From Amycolatopsis camponoti (GTDB lineage Bacteria; Actinomycetota; Actinomycetes; Mycobacteriales; Pseudonocardiaceae): 64,000 bases of DNA. Positions 7,241 to 16,940 of this stretch are shown here, in pieces. Made by a program: the position numbers and the translations under genes. The notes under the pieces were generated by a model, which saw only the letters and a list, made by a program, of their open reading frames with translations, made no database searches and was not told the origin of the DNA. The stretch is taken from the NCBI RefSeq assembly GCF_902497555.1, contig NZ_CABVGP010000002.1:2988501-3052500 (forward strand). The letters run 5' to 3'. Within the stretch, counting starts at the first letter, position 1. Each line of letters begins with the position of its first letter.

Positions 7241-8914
7241 ATGAAACAGCTGCGGTTCGCCGCGGGGGTGCTGGCCGCCGTCACGCTGCTGACGGCGTGC
7301 GGGGCCAACGACACACCGGCCGGGTCGGGCGGTGCCGTCAAGCCGGGCGGGAACCTCGTCCTGCTCAACGACGCGCCGTCGATCACCTGGGACCCGGCGA
7401 AGAGCTCGAACCTCGTCGTCACCACCCTGGGCCTGATCCACCGGCGGCTGACGTCGTGGGACGTCGCGCCGGGCAAGGACACCACGATCGTGCCCGACCT
7501 GGCCACCGACACCGGGAAGCCCACCGACGGCGGCAAGACGTGGACGTTCACGCTCAAGGACAACCTCAAGTACGCCGACGGCACGCCGATCACGAGCGCG
7601 GACGTGAAGTGGGGCCTGGAGCGCTCGTTCGCGCCCGCGTTCTCCGGCGGCCTGGCCTACCACAAGGACCTCCTCTCGCCGGGCCTGGCGTACAAGGGCC
7701 CGTTCGACGGCGGCAAGGAGCTGGACACGATCCAGACGCCCGACCCCCAGACGATCGTCTTCCACCTCGCCCGCGCCTACGGTGACTTCAACTGGGTCGC
7801 CAGCACCCCGGCGTTCTCGCCGGTGCCCAAGGGCAAGGGCGCCGAGGCGAACTACAACGACCACCCGGTCGCGTCCGGCCCGTACCAGCTGCAGAGCTAC
7901 GAGCGGGGCAAGTCGGCGAAGCTCGTGCGCAACCCCAACTGGAGCCGGGACGAGGACAAGACGCGCCTCGCCAACCCGGACACCATCGAGTTCCAGCTCG
8001 GCCAGGACACGAGCGTCATCTCCAAGCGCCTGGTCGACGACAGCGGTGCCGACCGCACCGCGTTCGGCATGTCGTTCGCCTCGCCCGCCCAGCTGGCGCA
8101 GATCCAGGGCAACGCCTCGGCGAAGTCGCGGCTGGTGACGTCGGAATCCGGGGCGCTGGCCTACCTTTCGCTGAACACCCAGCGCGGGAACCTGACCAAC
8201 CCCAAGGTGCGCCAGGCCTTCCAGTACGCCGTCGACAAGGCCGCGTTCCAGGTGGCCAGCGCGGGCAGCGCCCAGCTGGCCGGTGACGTCGCCACCACGC
8301 TGATCACGCCCGGCCTGCAGGGCCGCGAGCAGTACGACCTGTACCCGGCGCCGCCCTCCGGTGACGTCGCGAAGGCCAAGCAGCTGCTGGCCGAGGCGGG
8401 CTTCCCGAACGGGCTCGACGGCCTGGTCCTGGCCACCCACAACGAGCGGGGCTTCCCGGAGAAGGCGGCGGCGATCCAGGCCTCGCTGGCCCGGGCGAAC
8501 ATCAAGGTCACGATCAAGCCGCTCGACGAGGACACCTACACGTCCGAAGTGGACACCAAGGGCCTCTCGGACTACGACCTGACGCTCACCTCGTGGCAGC
8601 CCGACATCCCGTCGGCCAACGCGAACATCCAGCCGCTGTTCCAGTCCACCGAGATCGGCAACGGGGGGTACAACGAGTCCCGCTACAGCAGCCCCGAGGT
8701 CGACAGGCTGATCGGGGAGGCACAGGCCACTGTGGACCCGGCCGAGGCGGGCAGGAAGTGGGCGGCGCTGGACAAGAAGATCCTCGCCGACTCGCCGGTC
8801 GTGCCGCTGATCTACACGCGCAACTCGTTCCTGCACGGGTCGCAGGTCGGTGACGTCCAGATCGGGCGGTTCCCCGCCTACGTCGACTACCGCAAGCTGG
8901 GGATCGTCCAGTGA
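7241..8914 (+). CDS. ABC transporter substrate-binding lipoprotein, family 5
   Basis: A 557-residue extracytoplasmic solute-binding lipoprotein. The signal MKQLRFAAGVLAAVTLLTACGAN ends in the lipobox LTAC, with Cys as the lipid-modified residue. It is followed by the family 5 pattern ITWDPAKSSN, IVPDLATD, WTFTLKDNLKYADGTPITSADVKWGLER and FHLARAYGDFNWVAS. This family binds peptides, nickel or other small ligands. ATG at 7241 follows GAAGGGGAAACG. It overlaps the ATPase gene by 4 bp (GTGA). Placed third in an operon where it is normally first. Confidence 0.9.
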   Translation: MKQLRFAAGVLAAVTLLTACGANDTPAGSGGAVKPGGNLVLLNDAPSITWDPAKSSNLVVTTLGLIHRRLTSWDVAPGKDTTIVPDLATDTGKPTDGGKTWTFTLKDNLKYADGTPITSADVKWGLERSFAPAFSGGLAYHKDLLSPGLAYKGPFDGGKELDTIQTPDPQTIVFHLARAYGDFNWVASTPAFSPVPKGKGAEANYNDHPVASGPYQLQSYERGKSAKLVRNPNWSRDEDKTRLANPDTIEFQLGQDTSVISKRLVDDSGADRTAFGMSFASPAQLAQIQGNASAKSRLVTSESGALAYLSLNTQRGNLTNPKVRQAFQYAVDKAAFQVASAGSAQLAGDVATTLITPGLQGREQYDLYPAPPSGDVAKAKQLLAEAGFPNGLDGLVLATHNERGFPEKAAAIQASLARANIKVTIKPLDEDTYTSEVDTKGLSDYDLTLTSWQPDIPSANANIQPLFQSTEIGNGGYNESRYSSPEVDRLIGEAQATVDPAEAGRKWAALDKKILADSPVVPLIYTRNSFLHGSQVGDVQIGRFPAYVDYRKLGIVQ

Positions 8915-10620
8915 CCGGAGCCGGGCTCCTGCGGCTGCACGACGTGACGGTCTCGTTCGGGGACGTCGAAGCCGTCCGCGGGGTCGGCTACGAGGTCCGC
9001 GCGGGCGAAGTCGTCGCGGTGGTCGGGGAGTCCGGCTCCGGCAAGACGGTCACCGCGATGTCCCTGCTCGGCCTGCTCCCGCCCACGGCGAAGGTGTCCG
9101 GACGCGCGGAGCTGGCCGGGCGGGACCTCTACGCGATGACCCCGGCCGAGCTGCGGGCGGTCCGCGGCGGCGACGTCGGCATGGTGTTCCAGGAGCCGAT
9201 GAGCGCGCTGAACCCCGTGTTCACCATCGGCGACCAGCTCGTCGAGACCATCCGCACGCACCGGACGCTCGCGGCCGCCGCCGCCCGGGAACGGGCGATC
9301 GAACTGCTCGGCCTGGTCGGGCTGCCGGACCCGCGTGAGCGGTTCCGGTCCTACCCGCACGAGCTGTCCGGCGGGCAGCTGCAGCGCGTGGTGATCGCGA
9401 TGGCGGTCGCGAACGAGCCGAAGCTGCTGATCGCCGACGAGCCGACCACCGCACTGGACGTCACTGTGCAGGCGGAGATCCTCGAGCTGCTGCGGGACCT
9501 GCGGGCGCGGCTGGGCACGGCGATCCTGCTGATCACGCACGACATGGGCGTGGTCGCCGACCTCGCCGACCGCGTGGTGGTGATGCACGACGGCCGCGTC
9601 GTCGAGCAGAACGACGTCCGGTCCGTGTTCGCCGCACCCGCCGAGGACTACACGCGCCGGCTGCTCGGTTCGGTGGTCTCGCTGAGCGCGGCCGCCACGA
9701 CCGGGCTGGAACGGGCGCTCGCCGCCGACGTCGAGGTGTCGCCGGGGCACGTGGCCGCGCTGGCGCACCCGGCGACCGGCTCGGTACCGGACGTCCCGGC
9801 GGAGGCGCCGCTGTTGCGGGTCGAGAACCTTTCGGTCACCTACCGCGGCCGGTTCCGGGCGCACGCCGTCCACGCCGCGGACGGCGTGAGCCTGCACGTC
9901 GAGCCGGGGGAGATCCTCGGCCTCGTCGGGGAGTCCGGGTCCGGCAAGAGCACCGTGGCCCGGGCGGTCACCGGCTTGCTCGCCCCCACGGCGGGGTCGG
10001 TGCACATCGGCGACGCGGACATCACGCGCGTGCGCGGGCGGGCGGCGAAGGCACTTCGGCGGCGCATCGGTGTCGTGTTCCAGGACCCGTTGTCCTCGCT
10101 CAACCCGCGCACGACGGTGGGGGAGAGCGTCGCGACCCCGCTGCGGCTGCACCGGGCGGTCCGGCCGTCCGAAGTGGACAGCCGGGTCGGCGGGCTCCTG
10201 GAGTCGGTGCAGCTGTCGCCGTCACTGGGGGGCCGGTACCCGCACGAGCTGTCGGGCGGCCAGCGCCAGCGGGCCTGCATCGCCCGGGCGCTGGCCCTGC
10301 GCCCGGACTTGCTCGTCGCCGACGAGCCGACGAGCGCGCTCGACGTCACCATCCAGGCCCGGATCCTCGACCTGCTGCGCGAGCTGCAGCGGGAGTTCGG
10401 GTTCGCGTGCTTGTTCATCAGCCACGACCTCGCGGTGGTCGAGCAGCTCGCCGGCCGGGTCGCGGTGATGCACCGCGGCCACGTGGTCGAGCAAGGCCCG
10501 GCGAAGGAGGTGCTGACCGCCCCGGCCCACCCGTACACCCGCCGCCTGCTGTCGGCGGCACCGGTCGCGGACCCCGACGCCCAGCGCCGGCGCCGCGAAG
10601 CCTGGCGGCAGCTGCGCTGA
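8911..10620 (+). CDS. Fused two-domain oligopeptide ABC transporter ATPase (DppD-DppF)
   Basis: A 569-residue protein made of two complete ABC nucleotide-binding domains. Domain 1 has Walker [12 protein letters not shown], signature LSGGQLQRV and Walker [13 protein letters not shown]. Domain 2 (from about residue 295) has Walker [12 protein letters not shown], signature LSGGQRQRA and Walker [13 protein letters not shown]. Each ends in the DppD/F tail for oligopeptide transporters ([10 protein letters not shown] and [10 protein letters not shown]). It powers the importer formed by 5312 and 6235. The GTG start overlaps the stop of the binding protein. A fused DF ATPase is common in actinobacteria and proteobacteria. 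Confidence 0.92.
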   Translation: MTGAGLLRLHDVTVSFGDVEAVRGVGYEVRAGEVVAVVGESGSGKTVTAMSLLGLLPPTAKVSGRAELAGRDLYAMTPAELRAVRGGDVGMVFQEPMSALNPVFTIGDQLVETIRTHRTLAAAAARERAIELLGLVGLPDPRERFRSYPHELSGGQLQRVVIAMAVANEPKLLIADEPTTALDVTVQAEILELLRDLRARLGTAILLITHDMGVVADLADRVVVMHDGRVVEQNDVRSVFAAPAEDYTRRLLGSVVSLSAAATTGLERALAADVEVSPGHVAALAHPATGSVPDVPAEAPLLRVENLSVTYRGRFRAHAVHAADGVSLHVEPGEILGLVGESGSGKSTVARAVTGLLAPTAGSVHIGDADITRVRGRAAKALRRRIGVVFQDPLSSLNPRTTVGESVATPLRLHRAVRPSEVDSRVGGLLESVQLSPSLGGRYPHELSGGQRQRACIARALALRPDLLVADEPTSALDVTIQARILDLLRELQREFGFACLFISHDLAVVEQLAGRVAVMHRGHVVEQGPAKEVLTAPAHPYTRRLLSAAPVADPDAQRRRREAWRQLR

Positions 10621-10766
10621 GCGCGGCCCTGGTCGTCTCGCGCGAGGTCGTGCGTTCGTGGGGGTAGCGCCCGGCGGCGGCGTCCCGGAAGTCTCACCGC
10701 CAACGCGTACCTTCCGGCGCCTCGTGCCGAGCCGAGGTCCAGGATCTGGAACCCCGCGACGCCTCG

Positions 10767-10795
10767 TTGACCGGCCCGGCCCGGGTTCCTAAGGT
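10767..10795 (+). promoter_or_regulatory. Probable housekeeping promoter of the GNAT / amino-acid ABC operon
   Basis: TTGACC (10767-10772), 17-nt spacer, TAAGGT (10790-10795). This fits a vegetative sigma promoter with optimal spacing; transcription would start near 10802, about 60 nt upstream of the GNAT ATG. It lies in the 242-bp gap after the oligopeptide operon, which otherwise holds nothing I can identify. Confidence 0.6.
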
Positions 10796-10810
10796 TTGTG
10801 GCGTCAGCGG

Positions 10811-10834
10811 AAAGCGTCCCGGACGCTTTTCTTT
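10811..10834 (+). promoter_or_regulatory. Terminator-like hairpin in the 5' leader (possible attenuator)
   Basis: AAAGCGTC (10811-10818), loop CCG, GACGCTTT (10822-10829) forms a perfect 8-bp stem followed by a T-rich run (10827-10834). It begins about 10 nt after the predicted transcription start and ends about 28 nt before the GNAT start, so it looks like an intrinsic terminator inside the leader. It could instead be an RNA-stability element. Confidence 0.45.
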
Positions 10835-10862
10835 CCCCGTTCTTTCCGGAGCAGGTACCCTC

Positions 10863-11348
10863 ATGCCCGAATCCGTCTGGGTCGCCCAGTCTGATCCGCG
10901 GGTCCGGCCATTGCTCGCCGACCTGGCCCGCGAATATTCGACGCGCTACCACCGCGTTCTCACCGATGTTCACTTCGAACTCCGCGAATACCCCGCGGCG
11001 CGGTTCGCGCCCCCGGAAGGGGGGCTGCTGCTGCTCGTCGACGGCGGCCAGGCCGTCGCGGGTGGTGCCTTCCAGCGGTACGACGACGAAACCGCCGAGC
11101 TCAAGCGGATCTGGACCCACCGCGCACACCGGGGCCGCGGGCTCGCCCGTCGTGTCGTCGCCGAGCTGGAGGCCGAGGCCACCGACCGCGGGTACACCCG
11201 GATCCACCTGACGACCGGCCCGAACCAGCCGGAGGCACGTGGACTCTACCTGGCCACCGGGTACACGCCGCACTTCGACGTCGATGCGGTTCCGGCCACG
11301 CGCCTGCGGTTCTCCAAAGCGCTCCCGGTCTCCGTGGGGACGAGATGA
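10863..11348 (+). CDS. GNAT family N-acetyltransferase
   Basis: A 161-residue acetyltransferase. The acetyl-CoA loop reads [29 protein letters not shown], the classic RGxG/A motif, and the C-terminal [18 protein letters not shown] matches motif B. I use the ATG at 10863 ([12 protein letters not shown]), which follows GGAGCAGGTACCC. It overlaps the permease start by 4 bp (ATGA), so it is translated together with a polar amino-acid importer. It may acetylate an amine or amino acid handled by that transporter (inference). Confidence 0.85.
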   Translation: MPESVWVAQSDPRVRPLLADLAREYSTRYHRVLTDVHFELREYPAARFAPPEGGLLLLVDGGQAVAGGAFQRYDDETAELKRIWTHRAHRGRGLARRVVAELEAEATDRGYTRIHLTTGPNQPEARGLYLATGYTPHFDVDAVPATRLRFSKALPVSVGTR

Positions 11349-12268
11349 CCAGCGACCTCGGGACCCGGCCGGCGGCCGCCGCCGCGCCGGAAGAGTCGCT
11401 CGAGATCGTGCCCGCGCGGCACCCGATGACCTGGGTGGCCGCCGGCGTCGTGGCCGTCCTCGTCGCGATGGCGGGGCACGCCCTGGTGACCAACAAGGCG
11501 TTCGACTGGCCGACGTTCGCCCGGTTCGTCTTCCAGAAATCGATCTTGGAAGCGGTCGCGCTGACACTGGAGCTGACGTTGTTCGGCGTGGTCGCCGGAT
11601 TCCTGCTGGGCACGGTGCTGGCGTTGATGCGGATTTCCCGGAATCCGCTGCTTCGCGCGGTCAGCTGGACCTACACCTGGATCTTCCGGTCGGTCCCGCT
11701 CATTCTGCAGCTGCTGTTCTGGTACAACCTCGCGATCCTGTACAACGAGATCTCCTTCGGCGTCCCGTTCGGGCCGTCGTTCGTGTCGGTCGGGACGATG
11801 AGCCTCATCCCGCCGTTCCTCGCCGCCGGCCTCGGGCTCGCCCTGCACCAAGGCGCCTACGCGGCGGAGATCGTGCGCGCCGGGTTCCTGGCGGTGGACG
11901 CCGGCCAGCGCGAAGCCGCGGCGGCGCTCGGCATCCCGGCCGGCCGGCAGTTCCGCAGGATCGTGCTGCCCCAGGCGATGCGGACGATCGTGCCGACCGC
12001 GGCCAACGAGATCGTGGGCCTGCTGAAGGCGACGTCGCAGGTCTACGTGATGGCGCTGCCCGAGCTCTTCTACCAGGTCCAGGTGATCTACACGCGCAGC
12101 GGCCGGGTGATCCCGCTGCTGCTCGTGGCCACCGCCTGGTACCTCGCGCTGACCACCGTGCTGTCGATCGCCCAGTACTACGTCGAACGCCACTTCGGCC
12201 GCGGCACCCAGCGCACGCTGCCACCGACACCGTTGCAGCGCTTGCGCGGTGCCGGGAGGCGGCGATGA
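11345..12268 (+). CDS. Amino-acid ABC transporter permease (His/Glu/Gln/Arg/opine type)
   Basis: A 307-residue membrane protein. An N-terminal cytoplasmic stretch is followed by TM helices and the HEQRO-family core: [38 protein letters not shown], and the EAA loop [26 protein letters not shown]. The ending ([15 protein letters not shown]) is typical for this family. It imports a polar amino acid with the ATPase at 12265 and the binding protein at 13041. Start and stop overlap neighbours on both sides (ATGA). Confidence 0.9.
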   Translation: MTSDLGTRPAAAAAPEESLEIVPARHPMTWVAAGVVAVLVAMAGHALVTNKAFDWPTFARFVFQKSILEAVALTLELTLFGVVAGFLLGTVLALMRISRNPLLRAVSWTYTWIFRSVPLILQLLFWYNLAILYNEISFGVPFGPSFVSVGTMSLIPPFLAAGLGLALHQGAYAAEIVRAGFLAVDAGQREAAAALGIPAGRQFRRIVLPQAMRTIVPTAANEIVGLLKATSQVYVMALPELFYQVQVIYTRSGRVIPLLLVATAWYLALTTVLSIAQYYVERHFGRGTQRTLPPTPLQRLRGAGRRR

Positions 12269-13032
12269 CCGCGGAATACATGGTGGACGTCCGGCGGATC
12301 CACAAGAGCTTCGGTGCGCTGACCGTCCTCGACGGCGTCGACCTCCAGGTGCGGCGGGGAGAGGTCACCGTTCTCCTGGGACCGTCCGGCTCCGGGAAGT
12401 CGACGCTGCTGCGGCTGATCAACCACCTCGAACGCGCCGACCGCGGCTTCATCAGCGTCGGCGGCGAGCTGATGGGCTACCGGCGCGCGGGCGATCGCCT
12501 GCACGAGCTCAAGGAACGCGAAATCCTCAAGCAGCGCACGAGGATCGGGTTCGTCTTCCAGAACTTCAACCTGTTCGGGCACCTGACCGTGCTGGAAAAC
12601 GTCGTCGAGGCACCGATCTCCGCCCAGCGCCGTCCGCGTGGTGAAGTCGAGACCGAGGCGCGCGAGCTGCTCGCCAGGGTCGGGCTCGAGGACAAGGTGT
12701 CCGAATACCCGCGTCGGCTGTCCGGGGGACAGCAGCAGCGGGTCGCGATCGCGCGGGCACTGGCACTGGCGCCGGACGTCCTGCTCTTCGACGAACCCAC
12801 CTCGGCGCTCGACCCCGAGCTGGTCGGTGAGGTCCTGGCCGTGATCCGGGACCTGGCGCGGGCGGGGACGACGATGGTCGTCGTCACCCACGAGCTGGGC
12901 TTCGCCCGCGAGGTCGCCGACACCGTCGTGTTCCTCGACGAAGGGCGGGTGGTCGAACAGGGCCCGCCCGCCGAAGTGCTGGACAACCCCCGGCACGCCC
13001 GCACCCGGGCCTTCGTCGACAAAGTCCTTTGA
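12265..13032 (+). CDS. Amino-acid ABC transporter ATP-binding protein (GlnQ type)
   Basis: A 255-residue ABC ATPase: Walker [14 protein letters not shown]-loop [19 protein letters not shown], signature [17 protein letters not shown], Walker [15 protein letters not shown], switch [11 protein letters not shown]. These variants mark the polar amino-acid uptake class. The ATG at 12265 overlaps the permease stop; an upstream extension of the frame is a shadow. The stop is followed by GAGGAGA, the ribosome site of the binding protein. Confidence 0.92.
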   Translation: MTAEYMVDVRRIHKSFGALTVLDGVDLQVRRGEVTVLLGPSGSGKSTLLRLINHLERADRGFISVGGELMGYRRAGDRLHELKEREILKQRTRIGFVFQNFNLFGHLTVLENVVEAPISAQRRPRGEVETEARELLARVGLEDKVSEYPRRLSGGQQQRVAIARALALAPDVLLFDEPTSALDPELVGEVLAVIRDLARAGTTMVVVTHELGFAREVADTVVFLDEGRVVEQGPPAEVLDNPRHARTRAFVDKVL

Positions 13033-13040
13033 GGAGAATG

Positions 13041-13979
13041 ATGAAACTGAGAACGCTCCTGCTCGCTTCGGTGTTCGCGCTCGCCGCGTGCGGCAGCCCG
13101 GAAGCCGCGACCACCGCGCCCGCGGACCAGCCGGGCGGGGTGAACATCACCGCGAACCAGAACCGCGTCCGGGCGCAGAAGGTCGACGCGATCGCCGCGC
13201 TCGTGCCCGCCGACATCCGCGCCCGCGGCACGCTCGTCGTCGGGACCACCGGCAACGGTACCCCGCCGCTGTCGTTCCGGGCGGACGACGACAAGACGGT
13301 CATCGGCGTCGAGCCCGACCTCGCGCAGCTGGTCGCCGACGTGCTCGGCCTGAAGCTCGAACTGCGGGCCTCGTCGTGGGAGAACCTGTTCCTGTCGGTG
13401 GAGAACCGGCAGTTCGACGCCGGCTTCTCGAACATCACGGTGACCGAGGAGCGCAAGGACAAGTACGATTTCGCGACCTACCGCAAGGACACCATCGCGT
13501 TCGAGGTCAAGAACGAGAAGAACGTCGTGGTGAAGGACGCGAAGGACATCGCGGGGCTGACCGTCGGCGTCGGTGCCGGGACGAACCAGGAGCAGATCCT
13601 GCTGCGGTGGGACCAGCAGAACAAGACGGCCGGCCTGGCCCCGGTGAAGTTCCAGTACTACCAGGCGACTTCGGACTACTACCTGGCGCTGCAGTCCGGC
13701 CGGATCGACGCCTACGTCGGCCCCAACCCGACCTCGGCCTACCACGTGGCCGTCGAGGGCAAGACGAAGATCGTCGGCACGGTGTCCGGCGGGGGCACGA
13801 TCCCGGCGGACATCGCGGCCATGACCAAGAAGGACGACGGCCTGGTGGCGTCCCTGCAGCGGGCGCTGGACACGGTGATCAAGAACGGCCAGTACGCCGA
13901 GGTGCTCAAACGCTGGAACCTCGGGTCGGAGGCACTGCCGGCCTCCGAGGTCAACCCGCGGGGACTGCCCCGCAAGTGA
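13041..13979 (+). CDS. Amino-acid ABC transporter substrate-binding lipoprotein, family 3
   Basis: A 312-residue lipoprotein: MKLRTLLLASVFALAACGS carries the lipobox LAAC. The mature part has the SBP_bac_3 pattern RGTLVVGTTGNGTPPLSF, VIGVEPDLAQLVADVLG, ENRQFDAGFSNITVTEERKDKYDFATY and DIAGLTVGVGAGT. The second ATG (13041) is preferred over 13038 because it gives proper spacing to GAGGAGA. Last gene of the operon from 10863. The ligand is probably a polar amino acid. Confidence 0.88.
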   Translation: MKLRTLLLASVFALAACGSPEAATTAPADQPGGVNITANQNRVRAQKVDAIAALVPADIRARGTLVVGTTGNGTPPLSFRADDDKTVIGVEPDLAQLVADVLGLKLELRASSWENLFLSVENRQFDAGFSNITVTEERKDKYDFATYRKDTIAFEVKNEKNVVVKDAKDIAGLTVGVGAGTNQEQILLRWDQQNKTAGLAPVKFQYYQATSDYYLALQSGRIDAYVGPNPTSAYHVAVEGKTKIVGTVSGGGTIPADIAAMTKKDDGLVASLQRALDTVIKNGQYAEVLKRWNLGSEALPASEVNPRGLPRK

Positions 13980-13988
13980 GCGGGGCCC

Positions 13989-16940
13989 TCAGCGGCTGAT
14001 CGTCGCGGCGTAGTCGAACAGCGTCACGCGGTCGCGCAGCTTCGTCTTCGTCATCAGGCTGGCGACGTGCTTCTCCACCGTCTTGGGGGAAATCAGCAGG
14101 CGCCGGGCGATGTCGGTGTTGCCGAGCCGGTGCGCGAGGAGGCGGAACACGTCGTACTCGCGCACCGTCACGCCGGCGTCGCGCAGCTCGCGGGGGAGCC
14201 GGTGGAGGCCCGGCCGTCGCTGGCGGACGGACTCCCCGGCTCGCCGCAGCAGAGCGCGGCACGCCCCGGCGGTCGCCGGGACGGCGGCATCGTGGAAGTA
14301 CTCCTCGGCCGCCCTCAGCCACGGGACGGGGTCACCCCACCCGTCGGCGAGGGCGGCCTCGGCCACGAGCCGGGCGCCGAGGTGGCCGGCCATCGGGTAG
14401 GGGCGTGCCGCCTCCTGCGCTTCCCGCACCGCGGCTCCCGCCCCGGCGGCATCACCCCGGCGGCCGCGCGCGACCGCCCGGGCCAGCGCGGTGAACTGGC
14501 GGTTCCAGCGCAGCCGGCTCGCGGGTGCGGTGTCCGGCTCCTCCTCCCCGGCGAGGACGTCGAGCAGGTTCGCGAGCCCGTGCTGCCCGGACAGCGGTGA
14601 GCCGCCGGTGTCGTGGGTGCGGACGAGCTTCAGGTCGCGCCGGGCGCGGTCGCGGTCTTCCTCCAGCAACGCGCAGAACGCCTGGGCCAGGCCCTGGCAC
14701 AGGGCGAGGTCCGGGTGGTCGCCGCCGGCGGAGCGCAACGCGCCGATGGCTTCCGCCATGGCCGTCCGGTCCGCCTGGTGGGCGGCGAGGACGGCACGGA
14801 CCGCGTGGGTCTGCCGGACGACGGACGGGAGGTGTGCGGCGGCCGTCGTCACCTCCGCGAGCCGCTGGGCCGCAGCCCGGTAGTCACCCCCGAGCACCAG
14901 CCCGTGCAGGACGACCGCCACCTCGGCCGAATGGGCCGCGACGACCGCGCCGCTGTCCTCGGCCTGCCGGCGAACCGGCACGAGGCCGCCGGTGTCGCCG
15001 TCGGTCAGCGCGGAGAGCTCCCCGAGCCGCAGCAGGACGTGCGTGCGCCAGAGCGGCATCCGGCGCGCTTCGGTCAGCTGCCGGGCCCGTTCGAGATACC
15101 CGCGTGCTCGCGCCGGATCCGGTTCACGCGCCAGAACTCCCAGCACCAGCAACGCCTGGCAGACGGCGATCGGATCGTCGTGCCGCTCGGCCTGCTCCAG
15201 CGCGACGGCGGCGAGCCGCCCGGCTTCGGTGGCCCGGCCCGGGAGTTCGAGGAGCAGCAGGGCCTGCACGGCGTCGATCGCCGCGCGGTGCCGGTCGGAA
15301 GCGGTGCCGCCGCGGGTGTGCTGGGCGACGGCCACCGCGCCGTGCCGGTCCGGGCCGGCCGGTTCGTGGTCGCCGGGTGCCGCGGGCCGGCGATCCGGGA
15401 TGCCGTGGCGGGCGCGCACCGCCGTCACCTGGGCGAGGCCGTCGTCGATCCGGCCGGCCAGGCAGGCGGCCCAGGCCAGCCGCGCGTGCAGCGCGACGGC
15501 CCGGTCGAACAGCCCGATCTCGGAGAACCGGGCCGCCAGCGAGAACGCGCGGTCGACCTGTCCGGTCTCGCCGAGGGCGTGGACCAGCGACTCCAGGACG
15601 GTGCCGCGCAACGGCAGGTCCGGGCTGTCGGTCAGCAGGGCGTCGGCGCGATCGAGCAGCGCGATCGCCGTGCCGGTCGCCGCCGTCTCGAGCGCTCGTT
15701 GCCCGGCGGTGGCGAACAGCCGGCCGGCCGTGGCCCGGTCGCCCGCGAGCTGCCGCAGCTCGGCGACCCGGGCGCACCAGTCACCGGGCAGGCCGAGGTA
15801 CAGGAGCTCGATGGCGTCGGCGGCCAGCCGGGCGAGCTCCGCGCGCCGCGTCGGGCTCAGCTGCGTGAGCACCGCTTCGGCCGTCAGCGGGTGGCCGAAG
15901 ACGTACCAGCCGAGCGCCGCCGGGTCCGGCTCGACGAGCTGCGCGTCGGCCGCCGCGTCGAGGAACACCGCGACCGTGCGGTCGTCGGCCCCGGCGGCCC
16001 GTTGCACCACCGGCGCGGCGAACCGCCGGCCGAGGACCGCGGCGACGGCCAGCAGGCCGGCACCTTCGGACCCGAGCCGGGCCATCCGGGTGGCGACGCT
16101 GCCGGCCAGCGCCGCGGGCACGGTCCCGGTGTCCGCCAGCTGCCAGCCGCCGGGGTGCTCGGTCAGCAGCCGGTCGTGGACCAGCTCGTGCAGCAGTTCT
16201 TCGACGAGGAACGGGATCCCGGTGCTGAGCTGCCACAGGTGGGCGGCCGTCTCGGCCGGGACCCGCGCGCGGTCCGTCCCGAGGCACGCCGCGACGACGT
16301 CGTGCACCGCGGCGGGGCCGAGCCGCGGCAGCGTGCGCAAGGCGCAGACGCCTCGGCGCGCGGCGGACCGGGCGATGTCCCGGGCGGCGGACGGGTCGGC
16401 GCGGAGCGTGCCGATCAGCAGCACGCGCACGGACTCCAGGTTGTTGACCAGGTACTCCAGCACGAACAGCGTTTCGGCGTCGGTGTCGTGCAGGTCGTCG
16501 AGGACCAGCACGCAGCCGCCGGCCCGGCCGACCACGGCCAGCAGCCGCAGCACCGCCTCGGCGACGACCAGCAGCGGCGGTGCCGGGTCGTCGTCCGGGA
16601 CCCCGCGCCAGTCGGGCACGAGCACACCCAGCGCCGGCAGGTAGGGCCCGAGCTCGCCGACGTCGACCGGCTCGGTGTCCCGGGTCAGGGAGAACAGCGC
16701 TTCGGCCAGCGGCCGGAACGGCACCACCGGCCCGACCGAGCTGCCCTGCCCGCGCAGCACCCGCGCGCCCCGGCCGGCCGCCCGTGCCGCCACCTCACGG
16801 GCCAGCCGGGACTTGCCGATCCCGCTTTCCCCGGCGAGGAAGACGGCGCCGCCGCGCCCGGCCAGCGCGTCGTCGAAGGCCGTGTTCAGCTCCCGCAGCT
16901 CCTCGTCCCGGCCGACCAGCTCCGGCGAGCGGATCAGCAT
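13989..16940 (-). CDS. LAL-type (large ATP-binding LuxR) transcriptional regulator
   Basis: A 983-residue regulator. The N-terminal AAA/STAND ATPase has Walker A FLAGESGIGKSRLAREVAARA near residue 40 and Walker B VLVLDDLHDTD near residue 150. A long helical, TPR-like middle follows. The C-terminal about 65 residues form a LuxR HTH: VTVREYDVFRLLAHRLGNTDIARRLLISPKTVEKHVASLMTKTKL. LAL proteins are frequent pathway-specific activators in actinomycete biosynthetic clusters. It is divergent from the operon beginning at 17582 across a 641-bp control region and is its most likely activator (inference). It ends 9 bp from the end of the amino-acid importer operon. Confidence 0.92.
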   Translation of the reverse strand: MLIRSPELVGRDEELRELNTAFDDALAGRGGAVFLAGESGIGKSRLAREVAARAAGRGARVLRGQGSSVGPVVPFRPLAEALFSLTRDTEPVDVGELGPYLPALGVLVPDWRGVPDDDPAPPLLVVAEAVLRLLAVVGRAGGCVLVLDDLHDTDAETLFVLEYLVNNLESVRVLLIGTLRADPSAARDIARSAARRGVCALRTLPRLGPAAVHDVVAACLGTDRARVPAETAAHLWQLSTGIPFLVEELLHELVHDRLLTEHPGGWQLADTGTVPAALAGSVATRMARLGSEGAGLLAVAAVLGRRFAAPVVQRAAGADDRTVAVFLDAAADAQLVEPDPAALGWYVFGHPLTAEAVLTQLSPTRRAELARLAADAIELLYLGLPGDWCARVAELRQLAGDRATAGRLFATAGQRALETAATGTAIALLDRADALLTDSPDLPLRGTVLESLVHALGETGQVDRAFSLAARFSEIGLFDRAVALHARLAWAACLAGRIDDGLAQVTAVRARHGIPDRRPAAPGDHEPAGPDRHGAVAVAQHTRGGTASDRHRAAIDAVQALLLLELPGRATEAGRLAAVALEQAERHDDPIAVCQALLVLGVLAREPDPARARGYLERARQLTEARRMPLWRTHVLLRLGELSALTDGDTGGLVPVRRQAEDSGAVVAAHSAEVAVVLHGLVLGGDYRAAAQRLAEVTTAAAHLPSVVRQTHAVRAVLAAHQADRTAMAEAIGALRSAGGDHPDLALCQGLAQAFCALLEEDRDRARRDLKLVRTHDTGGSPLSGQHGLANLLDVLAGEEEPDTAPASRLRWNRQFTALARAVARGRRGDAAGAGAAVREAQEAARPYPMAGHLGARLVAEAALADGWGDPVPWLRAAEEYFHDAAVPATAGACRALLRRAGESVRQRRPGLHRLPRELRDAGVTVREYDVFRLLAHRLGNTDIARRLLISPKTVEKHVASLMTKTKLRDRVTLFDYAATISR

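Noticed and set aside
5752..7593. 613-codon open frame on the minus strand
   Set aside because: Antisense to two permeases and the binding protein; highly charged low-complexity translation.
10798..11211. 137-codon frame overlapping the GNAT gene
   Set aside because: Out of frame with the acetyl-CoA motif and Ser/Pro/Arg-rich; could be read as a leader peptide but extends far into GNAT.
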